From NCBI GenBank assembly GCA_028689195.1, contig JAQTWR010000133.1, forward strand, positions 1 through 7,286: a stretch of 7,286 bases of DNA. Direction: 5' to 3'. Shown in pieces: positions 1 through 4,654 of this stretch. Below the pieces are notes generated by a model. The model ran no database searches. It worked only from the letters and a program-made list of their open reading frames with translations, and was not told the DNA's origin. A program made the translations under genes and the position numbers. This stretch comes from Anaerolineales bacterium (lineage in GTDB: Bacteria > Chloroflexota > Anaerolineae > Anaerolineales > Villigracilaceae). The first letter of the stretch is position 1. Every line of letters begins with the position of its first letter.

Positions 1-391
1 AGGGATGGTTGTAATCGCTCAAGCCGTTGACGACGGGAATTTCAGACCATTTGGCAAGTTCGACAACGTGCGCGTGATCGAAGACGCGCGCCATCAACGC
101 CTGTGTATATCCCGATAAAACGCGGGCAATATCCGCAATGGATTCGCGTTTGCCGAGTCCAATCTCGTTGGGAGAGAGATACAGCGCGTCGCCGCCGCAG
201 TGACGCATCGCCATATCGAACGAAACGCGGGTGCGGAGACTCGGCTTTTGGAAAATCATTCCCAACACTTTGCCTTTGAATATCTGTTCATTGCCTTTCG
301 TGAAATATTCCTTCTTTAATTTCACCGCTAGGTCGAGCAGGTCTTGAATTTCATCCGACGAGTAATCGGAGATTGCAAGAAAATCCTTCAT
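1..391 (-). CDS. argF: Ornithine carbamoyltransferase, N-terminal part (cut by window edge)
   Basis: Translating the minus strand from the ATG at 391 gives 130 residues that stay open to the window edge. The enzyme transfers the carbamoyl group of carbamoyl phosphate to ornithine, giving citrulline, in cytosolic arginine synthesis. The carbamoyl-phosphate-binding loop is seen as [10 protein letters not shown] at residues 49-58 (the family S-T/L/M-R-T-R motif). It is followed by [31 protein letters not shown] sequence, seen here at residues 66-92, which belongs to the carbamoyltransferase N-domain. The last visible residues, NGLSDYNHP, are the start of the HPxQ motif, so roughly the C-terminal 60 percent is missing. 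[16 protein letters not shown] and the NGLSDYNHP context favour ornithine over aspartate carbamoyltransferase. The start is supported by AGGAG at 397-401 with a 5-nt spacer. It lies downstream of, and on the same strand as, the MBL-fold gene. Whether other arg genes follow cannot be seen. Confidence 0.93.
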   Translation of the reverse strand, partial: MKDFLAISDYSSDEIQDLLDLAVKLKKEYFTKGNEQIFKGKVLGMIFQKPSLRTRVSFDMAMRHCGGDALYLSPNEIGLGKRESIADIARVLSGYTQALMARVFDHAHVVELAKWSEIPVVNGLSDYNHP

Positions 392-435
392 TGGTGCTCC
401 TTGTTATTTTTATCAGAGTATATCTGTATTGATGA

Positions 436-464
436 ATTCTGTGGGAGTGAAGGTCAAAAGTCAA
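436..464 (-). promoter_or_regulatory. Possible argF promoter inside an inverted repeat
   Basis: On the minus strand TTGACT (464-459) is followed after 17 bp by CAGAAT (441-436), a 4/6 match to each consensus box, giving a leader of roughly 38 nt before the argF ATG. The spacer region is flanked by the inverted arms GGGAGT (443-448) and ACTCCC (464-469), which could be an operator or a weak hairpin. No T-tract follows on either strand, so it is not a convincing terminator. A second -10-like TATACT sits at 422-417 but has no -35. The call is weak; argF could also be reached by read-through from the upstream operon. Confidence 0.3.
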
Positions 465-473
465 CTCCCAAAT

Positions 474-508
474 CACGAACTACGCGCCACGAACCACGCG
501 CTACGAAC
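474..508. repeat. 14-bp short tandem repeat, about 2.5 copies
   Basis: Read on the plus strand, CACGAAC (474-480) is followed by TACGCGCCACGAAC (481-494) and CACGCGCTACGAAC (495-508). The full units differ at two positions. Each unit is itself built of 7-mers of the type yACGAAC and yACGCGC. The repeat begins in the last codons and stop of the MBL-fold gene and runs into the gap before argF. Its role is unknown. Such CGAAC-rich arrays look like slippage-prone spacer sequence rather than a protein-coding or CRISPR repeat. Confidence 0.75.
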
Positions 509-1403
509 TTCTCGCCTTCTTCCAATAGCGCATCATGCCGTCGGCGCTCATGCCGACTGGATTCGCAATCGTATACGCCTGAATCACATCGGCGCTCAAT
601 CCTTTTGCGCGGCTTTGCTCGTCCATCCACGCGGAAAAATCTGCGCGCAGCGATTCGATTGACGGATCGTTCGGCATCATTTTTTCGAGCCATTTCTCGG
701 TCGCGTCTAACGTTCTTTGCAATTCGTCGAGCTGCCAATCGGCGTCGTCGAAAATTCCAAAATGAGTCGGGGCGATGCGCGCAAACTTCAAAGAGCGCAG
801 GCGGCTGATGCTCTCGCGCCATTTTCCAAAGTGCAGTTCGGGCGGAGGCATGGGCGCGCGCAAGTAGGGATACCCGCGCATCCGCACGCCGCCAATATCT
901 CCGCTGAAACAAATATCTTCAAAAAGATAGGCGTAATGATGTTCCGCGTGACCGGGCGTATTGACCGCGAGGAATTTCAAATTTCCGATAACGATTTCTT
1001 CCGCGTCTTGCGGGACGATGAGTTTATCGGCAGCGACGGGCAGGAATTCGCCCCAAAGCATATCCATCCTCTCGCCGTAGATGCGCGTGGCGCTGGCGAT
1101 GAGTTTTTCGGGGTTGAGCATGTGCGGCGCGCCAATGGGGTGGACGTAAATCTGCGCGCCCTGCTGCGAGAGCCATCCCGCCGCGCCCGCGTGGTCGAGG
1201 TGAATATGCGTCAGCAGGACGTGGGTCACATCGCGGGGCGTCAGCCCTTCGCGCGCAAGACCAGATTCGAGCGCGGGCAGAGTCGAACCGGGTCCAGATT
1301 CAATCAACGCGACCGCGTCGCCAGATCGAATCAAATACGAGGCGATGGCTTGCGATCTATTCTGAAAATTCAAGTCTAGCGTGACAACATCGGTCTTTGC
1401 CAT
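501..1403 (-). CDS. Metallo-beta-lactamase-fold hydrolase
   Basis: A 300-aa MBL-fold protein with a full set of metal ligands for a dinuclear site: the THIHLDHAG motif with H66, H68, D70 and H71, H152 in NTPGH, D169 in FSGD, and H214 in PTHFG. It is therefore expected to be an active metal-dependent hydrolase in the cytosol; no signal peptide or membrane segment is seen. The N-terminal half is the glyoxalase-II-like core; the C-terminal helical part (about 221-300) is of the kind seen in MBL proteins of unassigned substrate. Substrate specificity cannot be read from the sequence. The ATG at 1403 was chosen over an upstream in-frame ATG at 1484 because AGGAG (1412-1416) lies 8 nt before it and because homologous sequence starts at about this point. 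It overlaps the end of the DUF58 gene by 28 bp, so the two are probably translationally coupled, but a functional link to the MoxR/DUF58 pair is not established. The stop codon lies at the start of a short tandem repeat. Confidence 0.9.
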   Translation of the reverse strand: MAKTDVVTLDLNFQNRSQAIASYLIRSGDAVALIESGPGSTLPALESGLAREGLTPRDVTHVLLTHIHLDHAGAAGWLSQQGAQIYVHPIGAPHMLNPEKLIASATRIYGERMDMLWGEFLPVAADKLIVPQDAEEIVIGNLKFLAVNTPGHAEHHYAYLFEDICFSGDIGGVRMRGYPYLRAPMPPPELHFGKWRESISRLRSLKFARIAPTHFGIFDDADWQLDELQRTLDATEKWLEKMMPNDPSIESLRADFSAWMDEQSRAKGLSADVIQAYTIANPVGMSADGMMRYWKKARSS

Positions 1404-2686
1404 GTTTGCATCTCCTGTGAAGAAAAGTTGACGGGAAGCCCCGAAAGCGTTTGCGTGAGGTTGTCGCCATATTTGACGATACAAAACGGAACGCGGCGCG
1501 CGTGCAGTTCAAGGCTGACGGTATCGGCGCTGTTCATGCCGCCAAAAGACGGCGAATCAATCAATACGACCAGCGGGCGCAGATAACGCCGCCGCAAATC
1601 GTCCACCGCGAGTAAAAGGTCGGCGCGCGCGTTGGGCGTGATAAGAATGGCGCTCGAACCCTGCGGCAGTTGCGAAGCCTGCGCCGAAGCCAGAGCCGCA
1701 ATGGATAGTTCCCCGTCGGCTTCGACAAAGGCAAGCGTTTCTAATATTTTACCTTCCTGCCTTTCGCTACGGTCGGCGGAGTGAACGGTAAACGTCTGTC
1801 CCGCGCTGACATAGCCGACCGCGCGGCGCTGCGAAATAAAATAATGCGCGAGCGACGCGGCAACGCTGACGGAATATTCCAGCGTGGATGGCGCTAAATG
1901 GAATTCGGGGCGTTTGTTGAACAACACGACTTCGGTTGAAATTTCGGCGCTTTCTTGTTTTTCGATATGCGCGCTTCTTTGCAGATCAAGATACAGCCAC
2001 ACTTCGGCTTGCGGGTCTTGTTCAAATTCTTTGACCATCAATTGATTGCGGCGGATACTCGTGCGCCAGTGAATGCGCTTCATCGCGTCGCCGTGGACAT
2101 ACTCGCGCACGCCGGCGGCATGGGGCGTAATATCCGCCGATTTTTTGCGAATGACCTGCCCGCCCGGCAAAAGTCCCGGCGGAAAGAAAAAAGATTTTAT
2201 CTCGAAGAGCATGGGCATGACGATGAGTTTTTGCTTTGCGGGAAATTCGACGCTTGCGCGGAACAAACCAAACGGGTCGCCGCTGGTAACGCGCGTGGGA
2301 CCAAGCGAGAACGCGCCGCGCCGCGTGAGCCATGTGCGCGAAACGTACGACCGCTGCTGCCTGCCGAGCGCCATCGTCAAAAGGCGCGAACCGGCGGAGT
2401 GAGGAATGTTCGACTGGTTCAATATCTCGACCCACGGGGCAAAAATACGGCTGGTATTGAACAGCGTAAAATGTTCTTCAAAAACGTCGCCGACGTTGGC
2501 GCGTTGTATGCGCGCAACCCTTTTGAATTGCAAGCCGCTGACCGCCCAACGCGTCCACGCCCAACTGCCCGCGCCCAAAAAAATGCCGAGATAAATAAAA
2601 CGCGAATAAATAGCCGCGCCTGTTAACGCCGCGCCAACCGCGCCGATCAATAACAGTAAGGCAAGTAGAATTTGCCCCGATCTCAT
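1376..2686 (-). CDS. DUF58 domain membrane protein, MoxR partner
   Basis: A 436-aa protein with two hydrophobic segments at about residues 5-27 and 28-48, which anchor it in the membrane with the bulk of the chain after them. The DUF58 signature is clear at residues 193-222: GVREYVHGDAMKRIHW, then RTSIRRNQLMVKEFE, corresponding to the family pattern REY..GD..R.I.W..S.R...L.V..FE. Upstream, GAFSLGPTRVTSGDPFGLF (124-142) is also typical. The C-terminal region (about 270-410) resembles the von Willebrand factor A-like fold of the family, including LVVLIDSPSFGG near 372-383. DUF58 proteins are nearly always encoded next to MoxR ATPases and are thought to be partners or targets in chaperone-like assembly of cell-surface or redox complexes; the exact role is unknown. 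The start codon overlaps the stop of moxR as ATGA (2683-2686), indicating translational coupling. No transglutaminase-like gene, a frequent third member, follows; an MBL-fold gene is there instead. Confidence 0.93.
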   Translation of the reverse strand: MRSGQILLALLLLIGAVGAALTGAAIYSRFIYLGIFLGAGSWAWTRWAVSGLQFKRVARIQRANVGDVFEEHFTLFNTSRIFAPWVEILNQSNIPHSAGSRLLTMALGRQQRSYVSRTWLTRRGAFSLGPTRVTSGDPFGLFRASVEFPAKQKLIVMPMLFEIKSFFFPPGLLPGGQVIRKKSADITPHAAGVREYVHGDAMKRIHWRTSIRRNQLMVKEFEQDPQAEVWLYLDLQRSAHIEKQESAEISTEVVLFNKRPEFHLAPSTLEYSVSVAASLAHYFISQRRAVGYVSAGQTFTVHSADRSERQEGKILETLAFVEADGELSIAALASAQASQLPQGSSAILITPNARADLLLAVDDLRRRYLRPLVVLIDSPSFGGMNSADTVSLELHARRVPFCIVKYGDNLTQTLSGLPVNFSSQEMQTWQRPMLSR

Positions 2687-3648
2687 TTTGATTTCTTTTG
2701 CGCTGACGCGAATTCTCCGCCGGGAACGGGCGTCGCTTCGATGACTTCTTGAACGATGCGCTCGGAGCTCAGGTCGCGTAAGCGCGCGGCGGGGCTGACG
2801 ATGACGCGGTGCGCCAAAACGGAGACCGCCAACGCTTGAATGTCGTCGGGTAAAACGTAATCGCGTCCAAGCAAGGCGGCGCGCGCCTGTCCTGCGCGGG
2901 CAAGGGATAAACTTCCGCGCGGACTCGCGCCCAGATACACATCCGCGCTTTGGCGCGTGTGCGCGGTCAATTGAACGACATAGCGTTTAACTTCAGGGGC
3001 GATGAAGACGCGCTTCACGTTTTCAATCGCCTGCAATATTTCTTTCAACTTAACAACGGGTTTCAGCGCATCAAGCGGATGCCGAATCTGCTGGTCTTCC
3101 AGCACGCGGATTTCTTCGGACATGGTGGGATAGCCCAAACGCAAACGCAATTGAAAACGGTCTAATTGCGCTTCGGGAAGCGGAAACGTGCCTTCATATT
3201 CGATTGGGTTTTGAGTCGCCAGCACCATGAAAGGCTGGGACAAGATGTGCGTCTCGCCGTCCACAGTGACCTGCCGCTCTTCCATCGCTTCGAGCAGGGC
3301 AGCCTGAGTCTTTGGCGTGGCGCGGTTGATTTCGTCCGCGAGAATGATTTGCCCAATGATGGGACCCGGACGAAACTCGAAATTATTTTTCTTTTGGTTG
3401 TAAATGGAAACGCCCGTCACGTCGCTGGGAAGCATGTCGGGCGTAAATTGAATTCGATTGAAAACGCAATCCAGCGAACGCGCAAGGCTGCGCGCCAATA
3501 TGGTTTTACCTACGCCGGGGACATCCTCGATCAAAACATGTCCCTGACAGAGCAGCCCAATCACAATCAAATCAATGGATTGCCGCTTACCGATGATGAC
3601 CTTTTCAAGATTGCTGATTACCCGTTCGCCAAAGTCTTTGACGTCCAT
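2683..3648 (-). CDS. MoxR-family AAA+ ATPase
   Basis: A 321-aa soluble AAA+ ATPase of the MoxR group (AAA_3). Visible in order: Walker A EDVPGVGKT (41-49), Walker B IILADEINRA (101-110) continuing into TPKTQAALLEAMEERQV (111-127), sensor 1 LATQNP (143-148), the FPLPEAQLDRF segment (155-165) carrying the arginine-finger region, and the sensor 2 region GASPRGSLSLARA (240-252) in the C-terminal lid domain. All key residues are present, so ATP hydrolysis is expected. MoxR ATPases act as chaperones that mature metal-containing or surface protein complexes, usually together with a DUF58 protein, and here the DUF58 gene follows directly with a 4-bp overlap. The ATG at 3648 is preceded by AAGGAA (3657-3662) at an 8-nt spacing. 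First gene of the leftward operon. Confidence 0.95.
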   Translation of the reverse strand: MDVKDFGERVISNLEKVIIGKRQSIDLIVIGLLCQGHVLIEDVPGVGKTILARSLARSLDCVFNRIQFTPDMLPSDVTGVSIYNQKKNNFEFRPGPIIGQIILADEINRATPKTQAALLEAMEERQVTVDGETHILSQPFMVLATQNPIEYEGTFPLPEAQLDRFQLRLRLGYPTMSEEIRVLEDQQIRHPLDALKPVVKLKEILQAIENVKRVFIAPEVKRYVVQLTAHTRQSADVYLGASPRGSLSLARAGQARAALLGRDYVLPDDIQALAVSVLAHRVIVSPAARLRDLSSERIVQEVIEATPVPGGEFASAQKKSK

Positions 3649-3681
3649 TATAAAAATTCCTTTTCAAAACAAGATGCGTCG

Positions 3682-3690
3682 ATTCTATCA
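3682..3690 (-). promoter_or_regulatory. Extended -10 promoter of the moxR operon
   Basis: On the minus strand TGA followed by TAGAAT (3690-3682) is an extended -10 box with 5 of 6 bases matching the TATAAT hexamer. No good -35 is seen 16-18 bp upstream, which is usual where an extended -10 compensates. The predicted start near 3675 gives a leader of about 27 nt with the AAGGAA ribosome binding site. It is divergent from the tRNA promoter some 30 bp away. Confidence 0.45.
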
Positions 3691-3697
3691 CGCCGTT

Positions 3698-3724
3698 TTG
3701 AGTTGCGCGTAAATCGTGTATAAT
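3698..3724 (+). promoter_or_regulatory. Promoter of tRNA-Arg (and probably the 102-aa gene)
   Basis: A perfect TATAAT at 3719-3724 lies 9 bp before the first base of the tRNA. The best -35 candidate is TTGAGT at 3698-3703 with a short 15-bp spacer. The -10 box is convincing; the -35 is uncertain. No other promoter is evident before the 102-aa gene at 3831, so the same start probably serves both. Confidence 0.6.
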
Positions 3725-3733
3725 CTCGCGCAC

Positions 3734-3806
3734 GCCTCAGTAGCTCAATGGATAGAGCGCCTGACTTCGGATCAGTAGGTTCCGGGTTCGACTCCTGGCT
3801 GGGGCA
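3734..3806 (+). tRNA. tRNA-Arg (anticodon UCG)
   Basis: A 73-nt cloverleaf reads directly from the sequence. The acceptor stem GCCTCAG (3734-3740) pairs with CTGGGGC (3799-3805), with one U-G pair. The D-stem is GCTC/GAGC. The anticodon stem CCTGA/TCAGT has one mismatch at its top (27-43), with loop CTTCGGA, so the anticodon is TCG, reading CGA arginine codons. The T-stem is CCGGG/CCTGG with loop TTCGACT, and the discriminator is A. The 3' CCA is not encoded (CAAC follows) and must be added after processing. tRNA-Arg genes are frequent integration sites for phages and islands, and the sequence character changes just after this gene. Confidence 0.95.
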
Positions 3807-3829
3807 CAACTTTAATTTGGAGGTTGTGC
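3804..3829 (+). other. Inverted repeat joining the tRNA 3' end to the next Shine-Dalgarno
   Basis: GCACAAC (3804-3810) is perfectly repeated in inverse as GTTGTGC (3823-3829). The stem can be extended inward by a T-G and a T-A pair, leaving a loop of about 8 nt. The left arm contains the last two acceptor-stem bases and the discriminator base of tRNA-Arg. The right arm and inner pairs include part of the GGAGG (3819-3823) of the downstream gene. In an unprocessed transcript this hairpin would compete with the tRNA acceptor stem and cover the ribosome binding site. That it is used for regulation is an inference. Confidence 0.5.
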
Positions 3830-3830
3830 T

Positions 3831-4139
3831 ATGGCTCTTGAAAATTTTAACGTCTTCGGCATGATATTTATAACAAAGGACAAAATAAAAATCACAGCAA
3901 CGGCATTTAATGGAAAAAAGTCGAAAAGTTCCTCAAATACGTTCCGCGAACAAAGCGAAAAACTTGCCGGTCTAGTGATTCCATTTTCCGCTCGCGTTGG
4001 CAAAAGCGATATCCCGCTTTTATTTGGAGAACGCGCGATAAAGATTGAAACCGAACAAGTTGTAAATTCAACTTTGTACCTTGACGAGTTAAGATTGCTT
4101 GAAGCAAAACTTCTAAAATTTTTATCGTTTTTTGAATAA
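3831..4139 (+). CDS. Small protein of unknown function, 102 aa
   Basis: I do not recognise this family. The gene is supported by GGAGG (3819-3823), 7 nt before the ATG, and by its position directly after the tRNA, 24 bp away on the same strand. The protein is basic and lysine-rich in its first half, with beta-type alternation at residues 7-25 (NVFGMIFITKDKIKITATA), a Ser/Lys-rich stretch at 29-35, and a predicted amphipathic helix at the end (about 81-102, leucine-rich: LYLDELRLLEAKLLKFLSFF). It has no signal peptide and no Cys or His metal motif. It has no evident promoter of its own and may be read from the tRNA promoter; a terminator at 4291-4324 ends the unit. Its AT-rich codons differ from the moxR operon, consistent with the acquired segment starting here. 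The long antisense frame across it lacks a ribosome binding site. Confidence 0.72.
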   Translation: MALENFNVFGMIFITKDKIKITATAFNGKKSKSSSNTFREQSEKLAGLVIPFSARVGKSDIPLLFGERAIKIETEQVVNSTLYLDELRLLEAKLLKFLSFFE

Positions 4140-4147
4140 GAGACTTC

Positions 4148-4186
4148 CGCCCGCGCATTCTTCGGTTCTCCGGGGATGCGCGGGCG
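4148..4186. repeat. 11-bp GC-rich hairpin after the 102-aa gene
   Basis: CGCCCGCGCAT (4148-4158) pairs perfectly with ATGCGCGGGCG (4176-4186) around a 17-nt loop. It lies 9 bp after the stop of the 102-aa gene. The following bases are not T-rich, so it is not a standard intrinsic terminator. It could protect the mRNA 3' end or be part of a structured RNA in the gene-free stretch 4140-4290. That stretch also holds a 7-bp inverted pair, TGCTTTG (4237-4243) and CAAAGCA (4271-4277). I see no gene there. Confidence 0.55.
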
Positions 4187-4290
4187 TTCAAGTTAGGCTG
4201 GGTGTGGATGTAGGTCCCGCCTAGTCGCCGACAGGCTGCTTTGCCTTGTCTTGGATTGGACTCCGCGAGACAAAGCACAATGTCGTAAAG

Positions 4291-4324
4291 ACGGCGGATG
4301 TGTCAGCGTCCGCCGTTATTTTTT
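4291..4324. terminator. Intrinsic terminator between convergent genes
   Basis: ACGGCGGA (4291-4298) pairs with TCCGCCGT (4309-4316), extended inward by a T-G and a G-C pair, with a 6-nt loop. The plus-strand side is followed by TATTTTTT (4317-4324), so it should stop the rightward tRNA/102-aa transcript. In the other direction the stem lies directly at the stop codon of the leftward repressor gene and is followed by a weaker CTTT tail, so it may serve both convergent units. Confidence 0.75.
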
Positions 4325-4522
4325 AACTACTTTGAAAAGTTGATCAAGGGTGATATTAAGTGCTTGGCAAATCCCCGCAAGAGTTTCAAGGGAAATTCCT
4401 GTTGTGTAATTGTGGTAAATATTTAAGGCGGTTTTGTAGTGAACGCCTGACATCGCCGCTAGTTTGCGTATGCTAATATCTCGTTCTTTCAATATTTCGT
4501 CGAGCCTAAAAATTATTTTCAT
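4316..4522 (-). CDS. Cro/CI-type (XRE) helix-turn-helix regulator, 68 aa
   Basis: A 68-aa protein that is almost only a DNA-binding domain of the Cro/C1 HTH type. It starts MKIIFRLDEILKERDIS, then the helix-turn-helix at about residues 16-40 (SIRKLAAMSGVHYKTALNIY), then the fourth and fifth helices in SLETLAGICQALNITLDQLF (44-63). This matches the small stand-alone regulators of the HTH_26 kind found in phages and mobile elements. There is no sensor, dimerisation or RecA-cleavage domain, so it cannot be a LexA-like cleavable repressor. I chose the ATG at 4522 because the in-frame ATGs at 4540 and 4558 lie upstream of or within the TATAAT box of its own promoter. The transcript then appears leaderless. 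It is divergent from the sigma-like gene, with two palindromes between them, so it probably represses that gene and also controls itself. Confidence 0.88.
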   Translation of the reverse strand: MKIIFRLDEILKERDISIRKLAAMSGVHYKTALNIYHNYTTGISLETLAGICQALNITLDQLFKVVKK

Positions 4523-4528
4523 AGCTCT

Positions 4529-4558
4529 ATTATAGCGCATGTGCCAACTTGTTGCCAC
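4529..4558 (-). promoter_or_regulatory. Leftward promoter of the HTH regulator
   Basis: On the minus strand a perfect TATAAT (4534-4529) lies 6 bp before the ATG at 4522. The -35 candidate GTGGCA (4558-4553) has an 18-bp spacer and matches 4 of 6 bases. The expected start point is the A of the ATG itself, and no Shine-Dalgarno precedes it, so the mRNA is predicted to be leaderless. The -35 lies inside the first palindrome (4540-4559). Confidence 0.6.
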
Positions 4559-4559
4559 A
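4540..4559. promoter_or_regulatory. Operator-like palindrome O1
   Basis: A 20-bp imperfect palindrome with arms TGTGCCAAC (4540-4548) and GTTGCCACA (4551-4559), with one mismatched pair in the arms. The right arm, with the preceding T, gives TGTTGCCACA, which recurs exactly in O2. It covers the -35 and spacer of the leftward promoter. Binding by the adjacent HTH protein is inferred. Confidence 0.62.
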
Positions 4560-4562
4560 CCA

Positions 4563-4592
4563 TTGACAAATCAAAAAATCATGTGGTAAGAT
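4563..4592 (+). promoter_or_regulatory. Rightward promoter of the sigma-like gene
   Basis: A consensus -35 TTGACA (4563-4568), an 18-bp spacer, and the -10 TAAGAT (4587-4592, 4 of 6) preceded by TGG, an extended -10 TGn. Transcription is expected to start near 4599. The -35 is only 4 bp from the -35 of the leftward promoter, so the two polymerases cannot bind at once. The -10 box lies wholly inside palindrome O2. Confidence 0.65.
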
Positions 4593-4601
4593 GTTGCCAC
4601 A
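4582..4601. promoter_or_regulatory. Operator-like palindrome O2
   Basis: A 20-bp imperfect palindrome, TGTGGTAA (4582-4589) against TTGCCACA (4594-4601), with seven of eight arm pairs matching and a T/G at the eighth. It shares TGTTGCCACA with O1, and the two centres are 42 bp apart, four helical turns, so dimers bound to both would lie on the same face of the DNA. It covers the -10 and start point of the rightward promoter, where a bound protein would block transcription. Confidence 0.65.
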
Positions 4602-4604
4602 TAC

Positions 4605-4622
4605 ACAGAACTGACATTCTGT
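4605..4622 (+). promoter_or_regulatory. Inverted repeat in the leader of the sigma-like gene
   Basis: ACAGAA (4605-4610) and TTCTGT (4617-4622) form a perfect 6-bp inverted repeat around a 6-nt centre, near the predicted 5' end of the rightward mRNA. It does not share the O1/O2 consensus. It could be a short 5' hairpin or a site for a different regulator. Confidence 0.35.
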
Positions 4623-4654
4623 ACATGGAAATCAAAAAACAAAGGAGTCCAACA

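Noticed and set aside
717..1379. Long plus-strand frame (220 codons) opposite the MBL-fold gene
   Set aside because: Antisense to a gene with full catalytic motifs; no ribosome binding site and Arg/Ala-rich composition typical of a GC-rich shadow frame. The plus-strand frames at 344-808 and 1955-2626 fail in the same way.
1404..1484. 27-residue N-terminal extension of the MBL-fold protein
   Set aside because: It lies in the C-terminal coding part of the DUF58 gene and has no ribosome binding site; the ATG at 1403 has AGGAG.
3907..4278. Minus-strand frame of 123 codons across the 102-aa gene and the following hairpin
   Set aside because: No Shine-Dalgarno at its start, it runs through a perfect hairpin, and the opposite gene has GGAGG at ideal spacing.
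4523..4558. Upstream starts of the HTH regulator at 4558 or 4540
   Set aside because: Both lie upstream of or inside the TATAAT promoter box and operator O1; homologous small HTH proteins begin near MKIIFRLDEIL.
4541..4654. Upstream extension of the sigma-like gene to an ATG at 4541
   Set aside because: It would place the start before the -35 and -10 of the gene's own promoter and has no ribosome binding site; the ATG at 4655 has AAAGGAG at 7 nt.
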